Assembly: GCA_965204545.1 (NCBI GenBank)
Contig: CBDBFA010000003.1
Coordinates: 1,240,001 to 1,304,000, forward strand
Direction: 5' to 3'
DNA: 64,000 nt
Source of the DNA: JAABVD01 sp965204545
GTDB taxonomy: Bacteria > Verrucomicrobiota > Verrucomicrobiia > Opitutales > UBA2995
This document shows positions 32,915 through 42,121 of this stretch, piece after piece. The position numbers and the translations under genes are program-made. Position 1 is the first letter of the stretch, and each line of letters starts with the position of its first letter. The notes beneath the pieces were generated by a model. That model saw nothing but the letters and a program-made list of their open reading frames with translations, was not told the DNA's origin and searched no databases.

Positions 32915-35899
32915 ATGGGAATTAAAAACCCAGTTATGATGGGCACGACTGAACACACCATAAACGATGCACTTGCTTCGGTTCTACGTGGGACGAAGCG
33001 TTGTTGGTCTACTATGCAGATTGTGAGTTCGGAAAATACAAAGATGCTTAAGGGCTCTGCTGGGCGGCCGGACATAATTATTCAGGAACCCAATGTGTCA
33101 CCTGTGACAATTGAGACTGAGGTTCTTCCCGCTATCATGGTTGAGGACGAAACACGGTCCCGGCTCGGCTGTGCTGTTGCTACAACGGGACAACCAATTC
33201 TTGCAAGTATAGCTATTCGGTTTCCTGCTCGGTTGAGAAATTTGTCAGGACAAGCGCTGTCGGACGATCTTCGTGAGGCTACTGATTTCGAATACGCTCT
33301 TTTCACCGGGGCAAACAAGGTCGAAGCAGAGCGCTGGCCATCGTCCGGTTGGTTAAAGGGTTCTGCAAAAGACATCTCGATTCTTGTGCAAACCGCCTCT
33401 GTTCCGCCTGCTGTTATTGAGGAAGCTGTAAACAAGCTAGTCTTTGGGGTATCTGAAGCTGCAGGTATCCTAGATCAAATCGCAGTTTCACACGGATCCG
33501 CGCTTGAAAAAATTGCGGAATCACTTCACCAGGAAGACTGCACCCAAACACGAAGTATGGCAGCAACGATACTTACGGATGCCCTTGTTTTTCATGAATC
33601 GTTAGCAGGCGCTAGCGAACAATTAAAGTGCGTTCGGAATCTTGACGAATTACGGGGCGCAAAAGAGTTATCGAAAAAGCATTTGCTGGCCGAGTGGCGC
33701 AAAATTTTAAGGGTCAACTATTGGCCAATCTTCGATATCTCTAGGCGAATTCTTGAATGTGTTCCAACTGTCCACAGCAAGTATCTTATTGAGAGATTAG
33801 CTCATACTGCAGATCAATTGGTTGAGAAGCAATTAATGCGATCGCACGATTTAACTGGAGCAGTATTCCAGAAGCTAATCTCCGACCGTAAATTTCTTGC
33901 AGCCTATTATACGACCCCAGCATCTGCAGCACTTGTGGCGGCGTTAATTTTTGGACAAACCGAACAGTCCCCAAATGGGAAATGGAACGATCCGGACTAT
34001 CTAAAGCAACTTCGCATTGGCGACTTTGCGTGCGGAACAGGAACACTCTTGTCTACTATCTATCAGCGTCTGGGACAATTGCACGAGCTAAATGGTGGTG
34101 ACAGCCGAGCTATTCACGCGGATCTAATAGAAAGATCGCTTGTAGGTTGCGACGTTCTGCCTGCCGCGACGCACTTAACCGCTTCGATGTTGTCAAGTGC
34201 TCATCCAGCGGAGGTATACGAGGATAGTAGAATAATGACGGTTGCCTATGGCAGGCAAGGTGACGGCAGCATTGCCCTTGGTTCACTGGATTTGATCGAT
34301 GGTCAGCGCAATTTGGAATTCCTGTCAATCACGGCAAAGAAGATCAAAGGCAAGGGCGAATCTGAAAGCGAAACGTGGATCGAAATTCCTCATGATAGTT
34401 TTGACGTTGTAGTGATGAATCCCCCATTCACTCGTGCGACGGGACACGAAGGTAAAAAGATTGGTGTCCCGAATCCGATGTTCGCCGCCTTCAGTTCTTC
34501 AGAAGAAGAGCAGCGGCAAATGGCGAAGGCCACGAAGGCTCTTAGTATTGGAACTTGTTATCACGGAAATGCAGGTGAAGCTTCTCTCTTTGTTGCCTTG
34601 GGAGATCGAAAGCTCAAGCAAGGCGGGAAGCTTGGACTAATCCTTCCACTCACCATGGTGGCTGGGAGCGCGTGGGAGGCCACTAGACAGCTCATTCGGA
34701 AGGGATATAGCGATATCTTTGTACTATCAATCACGGGTAGGAGTGGAAGGGTTATGTCCTTCTCTGCAGATACCGGAATGGGGGAGTGCATGCTTGTGGC
34801 AACCAAAACAAAATGTCCAACGGGACGGGCCATATTTGTCACGTTTAATGATTCACCGGTGTTTCCAATGATTGGCTCGAACGCCGCAGAGCAAGTTACA
34901 AGAGGCGTTGCTGCCGGAAAAATTGCCAAATTGGAAGACGGACCTAATGGAGGAACCGACATCAAACTGGGCGATGAAATCATTGGGTCGATGATAGAAT
35001 CTCAGCTTCCCGAGGAGGGAGGATGGAGTCTAGCACGCATTGCCGATATGTCACTTGCTCAGACGGCACATCAGATAAGCCAGCATAGTCGCGCGTGGCT
35101 TCCAACAATGGCCGAGGAGGCGGCGATTGGGGTTCCCATGTCGACAGTAGGCAAAATCGCGGAAATCGGGCCTTATCATTCCGACATTGTGGGCAGGACA
35201 TCAAAAGGTGGCGTGCGCGGCCCATTCAAAAAACGTGATATCCCGACTGGTACAGTACCAACGTATCCCTGCCTTTGGCGGCATACGGCCGTCCGGGAAA
35301 GAACATTATGCTTTGAGTCAGATATGGAAGCTGTGCCTCTGGTACCGAAGGATGAGGAAGAAAAAAATCTAATTGACCGCAAGGTCGTGGAAGTCTGGTC
35401 GACTGCGTCGCATCTCCACTTTAACAGGGATTTTCAGTTCAACAGTCAGTCGACGGCCTTCCAATTTACCCCACGCCTTTCACTTGGAGGTCGTGCGTGG
35501 TTGTCGGTAAAAGTCGGTCAGGAAGACCGTGAAAAGGTAATTTGCGTATGGGGTAATTGCACATTGGGGCTACTGATACATTGGTATTATTCAAACAAAC
35601 AACAAGTGGGACGCGGATCGATCGGAAAAAACAAGCTATTCAGTCTGCCTATTCTGGACGTAACTTCCCTTTCGGATGCGCAAGTAGCAGCGGGAGTGAA
35701 GGTTTTTGATGATTATTGTGCATCTACTCTGAGTCCTCTCCACAAACTTAGTGAGGATACTAATCGGCGAAATCTTGACAGACGGTTTTTAACTGAGTGT
35801 CTTGGCTTCCCAGACGCTGTGGTTTCACTTGGTGGACCATTGGACATCCTACGGATGAAGCTGTCTCGGGAACAGTCTATACGTGGCAGCAAGCTATAG
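32915..35899 (+). CDS. N6-adenine DNA methyltransferase, type IIG-like (possible fused nuclease)
   Basis: A 994-aa protein. Motif X-like AAYYTTPASAAL (329-340), motif I GDFACGTGTLL (369-379) and motif IV NPPF (502-505) mark a gamma-class N6-adenine methyltransferase using S-adenosylmethionine. The N-terminus has GRPDIII...PVTIETEV (residues 50-70), resembling a PD-(D/E)XK nuclease but with ETE where ExK is expected. About 270 residues link it to the methylase. The C-terminal ~300 residues would be target recognition. Single-chain methylase-nucleases of this size are type IIG/IIL enzymes; BREX PglX and DISARM methylases are alternatives, but no partner genes of those systems are adjacent. Confidence 0.8.
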   Translation: MGIKNPVMMGTTEHTINDALASVLRGTKRCWSTMQIVSSENTKMLKGSAGRPDIIIQEPNVSPVTIETEVLPAIMVEDETRSRLGCAVATTGQPILASIAIRFPARLRNLSGQALSDDLREATDFEYALFTGANKVEAERWPSSGWLKGSAKDISILVQTASVPPAVIEEAVNKLVFGVSEAAGILDQIAVSHGSALEKIAESLHQEDCTQTRSMAATILTDALVFHESLAGASEQLKCVRNLDELRGAKELSKKHLLAEWRKILRVNYWPIFDISRRILECVPTVHSKYLIERLAHTADQLVEKQLMRSHDLTGAVFQKLISDRKFLAAYYTTPASAALVAALIFGQTEQSPNGKWNDPDYLKQLRIGDFACGTGTLLSTIYQRLGQLHELNGGDSRAIHADLIERSLVGCDVLPAATHLTASMLSSAHPAEVYEDSRIMTVAYGRQGDGSIALGSLDLIDGQRNLEFLSITAKKIKGKGESESETWIEIPHDSFDVVVMNPPFTRATGHEGKKIGVPNPMFAAFSSSEEEQRQMAKATKALSIGTCYHGNAGEASLFVALGDRKLKQGGKLGLILPLTMVAGSAWEATRQLIRKGYSDIFVLSITGRSGRVMSFSADTGMGECMLVATKTKCPTGRAIFVTFNDSPVFPMIGSNAAEQVTRGVAAGKIAKLEDGPNGGTDIKLGDEIIGSMIESQLPEEGGWSLARIADMSLAQTAHQISQHSRAWLPTMAEEAAIGVPMSTVGKIAEIGPYHSDIVGRTSKGGVRGPFKKRDIPTGTVPTYPCLWRHTAVRERTLCFESDMEAVPLVPKDEEEKNLIDRKVVEVWSTASHLHFNRDFQFNSQSTAFQFTPRLSLGGRAWLSVKVGQEDREKVICVWGNCTLGLLIHWYYSNKQQVGRGSIGKNKLFSLPILDVTSLSDAQVAAGVKVFDDYCASTLSPLHKLSEDTNRRNLDRRFLTECLGFPDAVVSLGGPLDILRMKLSREQSIRGSKL

Positions 35900-36174
35900 A
35901 TGTCTGTGTCTGAGGAGTAATAAAGAACTCGTCAGCACACACAATCTTGAAAGGCCTTGGACCCCAAACAGTAGAAATTTTGGTCTGCTCGGTCCATTGG
36001 AACCACAAGGAGCAAAAAGCAAGCCGACAATGTTTAGACCTCGCGTTTTAGCCCGAACTAAATGAGAGATTTCCCAGTGGTTGGTGAGATTGATTGGTAC
36101 TTGTGGAGAGCCCTTGTAGGGCTAATCGAACCAAGAACAAGATTAAATTTAGTGAACGATTAAAGGACAAAAAT

Positions 36175-37596
36175 CTATAGGACGACGAAATCTGCAATGT
36201 CCGAAATGAGGCCTATCTGTAGAATTTGGGGCATGAGATGTTCTTGGAACTTCCGAGGTACACTCACAAACCGCATTTCCCTCTGATACGCATATCGAAA
36301 TACTTTAGTCATGTGGATGGGAATTGCTGCACTATCCACTCGCATTTCTCCGTTACTCGGAATTGCCCCCAAGGGGTCTACATAATTTACATTCCCGAAG
36401 CCGATGTTCGTATTCGGAAAAAGCACCCTAACTATCCTAGAAAGTCGCCTGATAAACGGCTCCCTTCTTATTATAACGCAACTATCAGCTTCGAAATCAG
36501 CGAATAGCCTTGGGTCGAGAACATCCGATAAGCAGAACATCCAATAGTCTGTAAGCATGGTTATGCATGAACTTACACATTGATCCCTTTTTAGGTCAGG
36601 GCATTTGTAGATAGTCGAAAATTTTGCTCTGCCTCTATCCACAAGCTCCTTGATGTTGCCCGGTATGGTTTCAATGTTATAGAAGTCCTTTGGATGTTCA
36701 GTAGGAGAGTATCCGCCCTTCAGGACGATTGATCTCTCATTGTCTCGAATGGCTTGATTGTGCTTGGACATGTCGTATTCGCTCGCTACGTTCATGTAAA
36801 TCAGTCCTTTCCGGTACAGGTCTTCCATGTATTGACGCTTGCCATACTTCACCACAACATCATTCCTCGTCCCTCTTGCTGAAACTACATTAGCCGCTTT
36901 CCGGCATAGCCCTCCATCGAAGAACGGGCGAGCCTTTTGCACGCTTGGATCAAGATTTGATTCGGTCGGTGGTTCTCCACGAGCAAGCATTTCGATTATG
37001 ACATGGTGACTCAGTCGGTACCATATTTGGTCAGTAGTCCATCCCAATTTACCGGATAGTTTAAGGACTTGAGTATTCACCAAAATGTCTTGGAACCTTT
37101 GATTCAGTTCCTTCCTCGATTCGTACCGACAGTAACTATTTGCTTCATATTCATCAAACCACTCGTTGTGTTTTTCGAGGCCGATTCGTTCACCCTCGTC
37201 AATCTCCTCAACATCGGGAGCCGTAAAGACCTTGAGGGCACCGATAATGTCTGCGTCGGTGAGACGCGGAATAGTGCTACATTTGTCGATACGAAGACCT
37301 TCTCCCCCTTCCATTATAATCCAATTGAGCAACCGTACTTTGCGCTTCTCCTTTTGAGGTATATCAGCAGCATGGAATAGCACGTTTACCAATAATTTTC
37401 GTTCGTCATCGCCGAAGGGAGCTGAAGGGACATCGACGCCGCCGCGCATCTGGTACTCAATTCCTTCACCTTTCTCATCAGATATGCCAATATCCAACGC
37501 TACTCCCATTTGGTGGGGATATCCCACCCGTTCAGCCCAATCATCCCGAACACCCAATGGTGTATCGTAGAGTGAACTCTGTTTCTTCCTACTCAT
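36175..37596 (-). CDS. Hypothetical protein in defence island
   Basis: A 473-aa protein on the opposite strand to its neighbours. No family is firmly recognised. The segment IYMNVASEYDMSKHNQAIRDNERSI (about 285-310) followed near the end by FRYAYQREMRFVSVP has the layout seen in DUF2971-like proteins (short-of-food 'F..S.D..ND..D' then 'Y..E.E.R'), some of which are linked to defence. There is no membrane segment or signal peptide. It has its own promoter region and no operon partner. Function unknown. Confidence 0.45.
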   Translation of the reverse strand: MSRKKQSSLYDTPLGVRDDWAERVGYPHQMGVALDIGISDEKGEGIEYQMRGGVDVPSAPFGDDERKLLVNVLFHAADIPQKEKRKVRLLNWIIMEGGEGLRIDKCSTIPRLTDADIIGALKVFTAPDVEEIDEGERIGLEKHNEWFDEYEANSYCRYESRKELNQRFQDILVNTQVLKLSGKLGWTTDQIWYRLSHHVIIEMLARGEPPTESNLDPSVQKARPFFDGGLCRKAANVVSARGTRNDVVVKYGKRQYMEDLYRKGLIYMNVASEYDMSKHNQAIRDNERSIVLKGGYSPTEHPKDFYNIETIPGNIKELVDRGRAKFSTIYKCPDLKRDQCVSSCITMLTDYWMFCLSDVLDPRLFADFEADSCVIIRREPFIRRLSRIVRVLFPNTNIGFGNVNYVDPLGAIPSNGEMRVDSAAIPIHMTKVFRYAYQREMRFVSVPRKFQEHLMPQILQIGLISDIADFVVL

Positions 37597-38189
37597 CTTG
37601 TGACCGGTTTTGGTCCCTAGGTCTTACTCCGGCAGGCAATCGCCATTGTTCGGTATTTTTTGTTGCACTTCCACAGTCCATTAGGAAAACGGAGGCAATA
37701 TTGAGCCGATCATGGGCTCTGAATTCAACCCGGAAATTCCTCCAATTAAAATTTTAAACTCCCTGCTTGGGCAAGGCAATTAAACCTGAATCAAATGAGC
37801 GTTTTCCCTCAAGTTGATTGTGAGTTATGCAGACTTCAAGTTTGCGAAGATCACTATAGGCTTCACGCAGAATACGGAAGATCTGTTCAACATTATAGCG
37901 ATTTTTCTTCAGGAATGATTTTGTTTTCAAGTCAGGAAATTATCTCTTTAGACATGGGCCAATTCATCGGTTCCCAGCCTGTGCCGATCCGTTTTTACAG
38001 GAAAAACCGAAATGACCAATTGTTGAAGCGGGTTGCAGTTTTGGACTCCAAAGTCGGTAAATGGAGGCCAGTTGGTTGAAATGCAGAACCTATCGGAAAC
38101 TCTTGAGAATTAATTTGCTGAAACCAATCCTCTATGAATGATGAAATTTCCTTTCACTTAATAATTATTCAAATTCAGTATCCTCCATA
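37597..38189. other. AT-rich intergenic region, divergent promoters
   Basis: This region lies between a gene on the minus strand and the SIR2 gene on the plus strand, so it should hold both promoters. One 94-codon frame (37795-38079, MSVFPQVDCELCRLQVCED...) is open but has no ribosome-binding site and no recognised features; it is left uncalled. Confidence 0.55.
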
Positions 38190-41100
38190 ATGATTTTTCA
38201 TGACGTCAAATTGCCTAATTCGGTTAGCATAGCTATGCAAACACGCGAATTGGTGATATTTGTTGGTGCCGGCATTTCTTATCCTCCACCTTCTTCTTTT
38301 CCTCTTTTTTATGGATTGGTTAAACAGGTCGGAAAGGAGTTTGGATTGGAGGCTAATCTCGAAGAGTTTAAAGATAATGAACCTCAGAAATTAGAAGAAT
38401 GGAAGCAAGCAGGACATAAGGTTCATGCAGCAGTGGCTAAAATTCTGAGGGATCAAAATTCTAAGCCCACTCAACTACATTTCAACCTAATTAAGGTCTT
38501 CCCGGATATCAAATCTTTAAGAATTGTAACAACAAATTTCGATAATCATCTATCAACTGCGGCAAAAGTAGTATTTGGGTCCAACGAAGTGAAGGAGTAT
38601 TTCGCTCCCGCATTGCCGTTAGGAGATGATTTTTCGGGAATCGTATATTTGCACGGTTCGTCTTTCAAGCGGGAGGACAGAATGGTTCTGACGGCTTCAG
38701 ACTTTGGGAAAGCTTATTTTTCAAGGGGGTGGGCAAGAGAATTTCTTCTTTCACTTTTCTCCAAGTACACGGTCTTATTTGTTGGGTACAGCCATAGCGA
38801 TGTCATGGTTAGTTATCTGGCTTACGGGATAAAACATGCCATTCAAAAAGAGCGATGGGCCTTAATAAGTTCGGACAGCAGCGAGGATGAAAATGAAAGG
38901 TGGGAGAGATTAGGAATTAATACCGAAACATACCCGTTAGACGAACAAAATGAATCAAATCCTCATCACATTCTATCAGATTTTTTCAAGGCTTGGTCAA
39001 AATATCTAAAACAGACCAAATTTGAACAAATTAATTCACTGAAGCTTACGATAAAAAGTGGCATACCTGATGACTCAGTGTCTATTGAGTTGGTGGATTT
39101 CTTTCTAAAAGAACCTAGCCTAGCGCAGGTATTCTGCAATTCAATCGAAGAACCTGGCTGGATCGAATGGATGGATTCGAATTGTTATTTTCAGTCTTTG
39201 TTTAATGACAAAAAAGATCTGCAAGATTGGAATAAAACTCTAGTTAAGAATGAACGGGTTTTGGGAGATTGGCTATGTTCAACGGCACGGACAAAGTTTG
39301 GGGAGGAGCTACTTGCACTATTTGAAAGGCACAATTGTGAGCTAAATAATGAGTTTGCTTCTATTTTTGCTTTTTGTTTGTGGCGTGACAATAACGCCAC
39401 AGATGATCCGAAATTCAACACATGGGTGGGTTTGCTTGTTTTTAATCATGCATATGCTATTCAACCAATAATTTGGGCATATATTTTAAAGAAGTGTACT
39501 TTCCCTAATAATGCAGGAGTTGCTCTAAAAATTTTAGACCGCATTACATCCCCTAAATTGTTTTTTGAAAAGCCAATCTTTTTTTTGGATGAAGACGAAG
39601 CTAATGTTGAAATTGTTTATGATATCCAGTGGCCGCGGAAGGCAGGCCACTGGTTAAAACAGATCTGGGAATCAGTGTTTAGACCGGCGGTTCCTCAGTG
39701 GGGAACCGCAATACTTCAAATCCTTGTTCAGCAATTAACCTATGCTCATTTACTTTTACGTGGGAGTGGAACAGCCAATAAAAGAAGCGATATTACAAGT
39801 CAGCAAAGAGAGTCAATTGAACCGCACGAACAAAATGGTGATGACTTAAACCCGTGTTTGCATTTCTTGGTCGATGCTTTAAGAGAAATTCTTATACAAA
39901 AGTCAAAGAATCCCAATGACGAATTGCAATTCTATATCGATGAATGGAGTGCTTCAGATGTACCATTGCTGATTCGATTTTCTATTTATGCATTTGGGTT
40001 AAGTAAATCTGTTTCAGATGATCAAAAAATTGAATGGTTGGTTGAAAGGCAATTCTTGCATGAACTTGAGTACAGGGAAGAGGTGTTTTTTGTTCTAAAA
40101 AGAACTTATCCCAATGTGAAAAAAGATGTTAGAATAGCCTTTATCGATGCGATTAAAAAAAGCCGCCAAAACAATGACTTAGATCACAGGACCCAAGCGA
40201 ATATAGAGTTTAAAATCCTGACGAGGCTGGGACAATTAGACGAAAATTGCGAAATTATAAAAACTGCCATTGAAGAGATAAAAGAAGATCATCCAGAATT
40301 TGAAACTTGGACGAGTGGACAGGATTCTCTTAATCCAAGAGAAGAGGTGGACTATTCAAAGATTCTTTTGGAGCCTCCTTCTAAATTCCTGCGACTTTTG
40401 CTAAATAAAGAAGGTACATCCTTCAGAGACTATTGGGATTTGTCCGGCGTTTTAATGGAGCTATTTGGAATAGACAGAGGGTGGGCTGAGGATTTCGTAG
40501 ATGAACTGCAAGCAGTTCCTAATGGAGTCGACACGATATGGAGCAGCACATTCTTTGCGCTGAATGACATGATAAAAAGTGAAGACGATTGGCGATGGAT
40601 TCTAGGAGTGATAGAATCTTTGCCTGAGAGCCGTGAAAACTTCTCAATTTCCGTTAAATTTTTAGTCAGAAATTTGTGGAACAAGAATTCGGAAAAAAAT
40701 AAAGAAATTGTTGAACGATGTTATTCTATCATATCGAGGGCCTGGAACTTATGTCGAGCTCAAGAAACCGAGTCTGAAGTTTTAAGGAGTGATAGCCTAG
40801 ATACAGCCACAAATCACCTTGGTGGTATGATAAGTGAATTTTGGATACACTATGCATTTTTTCTCAAACATAAAATGGGATCAAACTGGAATGGACTTCC
40901 TGACAGTATAAAGGGACAACTAAATCAAGCCATTGATGGAAATAGTAAAACAGAGATCTACGCAAGGATCGCAATCGTGCCTTGGGCAGCGCATTTGTAT
41001 TATTGGGATAGGGAATATTCGATGGAGCACGTAATTCCTCTATTTAATTGGGATTTTGGTTCAGATCGGGCTAAGCAAACATGGGCTGTTTACATGAGGT

Positions 41101-41783
41101 ACCAACGGTTGGAGATTATAGACATGGAGAAGGTATTAATTCCGCACTATGTTCAAACAGTTAATCAATTGGTTCTGGATTCCGAGTGGGAGAAATTCTT
41201 AAATAAAAAAGGTGCTTTGCATGAATTTGGTTTTCAGATCGCTAGACTTTTTGTCCGTGTTGTTGAAAATCCAATACATTCAGGATTGGTCGCCAAGCTG
41301 ATTCCCAAATTGCCGGAAGCTGCAACTGGTTCTTTCGTTATTGGTATAGGTGACTTTCTTAAAGTGTTAAATCCCGAAGAGCAGACAATGAAATGGAATT
41401 CCTGGATTTCCGAGTTCTTGGAGAATAGATTTAAAGGGATTCCACGAAATTTTACTGAAAGCGAACTGAGACACCTTCCTGAATGGAGCCTCAATTTGAA
41501 CGATCTTTTCCCAGAAATGGTTTCTTTTTTAGAAAAATTACCTTTAAAAAATGTTTTCGCATACAGTCACATCACAGATATTTCCGATAGTGAACTCCTC
41601 GAACAGTTTCCTGAAGATGCCTGTAAGTTCTGCGTTCTGGTCCTAAAAGCCGAGGACTATCCATATTTGCATGGACAGCTAATGGAATTACTGGATAAAT
41701 TTGAACAACTAATTCCTGATAATAACTGGCTTGAAAAATATAAGGAAGAACTCCTTCGAAGAGGATGGAATCCAGAAGATTAG
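38190..41783 (+). CDS. SIR2-domain antiphage protein (DSR-like, DUF4020-type C-terminus)
   Basis: A 1197-aa protein. The N-terminal SIR2 fold has FVGAGIS (residues 24-30), VTTNFDN (113-119) and VYLHGS with the catalytic-type His155. A long helical C-terminal region of ~900 residues follows. This is the architecture of defence-associated sirtuins (DSR1/DSR2, SIR2-DUF4020). Known members deplete cellular NAD+ after binding a phage protein, causing abortive infection. The order and key residues support NADase activity; the trigger is unknown. The gene is AT-rich compared with the host, a sign of transfer. It stands alone with ~340 bp of non-coding DNA after it. Confidence 0.85.
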   Translation: MIFHDVKLPNSVSIAMQTRELVIFVGAGISYPPPSSFPLFYGLVKQVGKEFGLEANLEEFKDNEPQKLEEWKQAGHKVHAAVAKILRDQNSKPTQLHFNLIKVFPDIKSLRIVTTNFDNHLSTAAKVVFGSNEVKEYFAPALPLGDDFSGIVYLHGSSFKREDRMVLTASDFGKAYFSRGWAREFLLSLFSKYTVLFVGYSHSDVMVSYLAYGIKHAIQKERWALISSDSSEDENERWERLGINTETYPLDEQNESNPHHILSDFFKAWSKYLKQTKFEQINSLKLTIKSGIPDDSVSIELVDFFLKEPSLAQVFCNSIEEPGWIEWMDSNCYFQSLFNDKKDLQDWNKTLVKNERVLGDWLCSTARTKFGEELLALFERHNCELNNEFASIFAFCLWRDNNATDDPKFNTWVGLLVFNHAYAIQPIIWAYILKKCTFPNNAGVALKILDRITSPKLFFEKPIFFLDEDEANVEIVYDIQWPRKAGHWLKQIWESVFRPAVPQWGTAILQILVQQLTYAHLLLRGSGTANKRSDITSQQRESIEPHEQNGDDLNPCLHFLVDALREILIQKSKNPNDELQFYIDEWSASDVPLLIRFSIYAFGLSKSVSDDQKIEWLVERQFLHELEYREEVFFVLKRTYPNVKKDVRIAFIDAIKKSRQNNDLDHRTQANIEFKILTRLGQLDENCEIIKTAIEEIKEDHPEFETWTSGQDSLNPREEVDYSKILLEPPSKFLRLLLNKEGTSFRDYWDLSGVLMELFGIDRGWAEDFVDELQAVPNGVDTIWSSTFFALNDMIKSEDDWRWILGVIESLPESRENFSISVKFLVRNLWNKNSEKNKEIVERCYSIISRAWNLCRAQETESEVLRSDSLDTATNHLGGMISEFWIHYAFFLKHKMGSNWNGLPDSIKGQLNQAIDGNSKTEIYARIAIVPWAAHLYYWDREYSMEHVIPLFNWDFGSDRAKQTWAVYMRYQRLEIIDMEKVLIPHYVQTVNQLVLDSEWEKFLNKKGALHEFGFQIARLFVRVVENPIHSGLVAKLIPKLPEAATGSFVIGIGDFLKVLNPEEQTMKWNSWISEFLENRFKGIPRNFTESELRHLPEWSLNLNDLFPEMVSFLEKLPLKNVFAYSHITDISDSELLEQFPEDACKFCVLVLKAEDYPYLHGQLMELLDKFEQLIPDNNWLEKYKEELLRRGWNPED

Positions 41784-42121
41784 AATGTTTGACCTAGCAG
41801 TCTATCGGACTTTGTCGGCAGGCAGGTAACACTGAATGACACTTGCTCTAAGTTGCTTTTACACAGGCCCAAACTAGGTGATGGTAACAGAGGTCTATCT
41901 ATTTTCAGATTTTTTTAGATGATCGGCGGATGTGATTTGAGCCAATTATCGATCAAGTACGACAATGGGCTTCGGTGGATCATGACAAGGATCATGAAAG
42001 ACGACAGGTAGTTGTTCCGGTAGTTTGTGGAAAACTAGGGCTTCAAAAATGGCTTGAAGGATAGAATGTTTGACTTGGCGTATTTGGAGGTACCTCAATG
42101 AGGCAAGAGGAGAAATGATCA
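41784..42121. other. Intergenic region
   Basis: Nothing recognisable beyond short similar strings ('aatgtttgac' at 41784 and 42064), a possible small duplication near gene ends. A good ribosome-binding site (AGGAG) at the end belongs to the 42122 gene. Confidence 0.5.

Noticed and set aside
35883..36065. 60-codon frame after the methyltransferase
   Set aside because: It begins inside the methyltransferase end and has no protein-like features.
37795..38079. 94-codon frame before the SIR2 gene
   Set aside because: No ribosome-binding site, no recognised motif, AT-rich region where such frames arise by chance.
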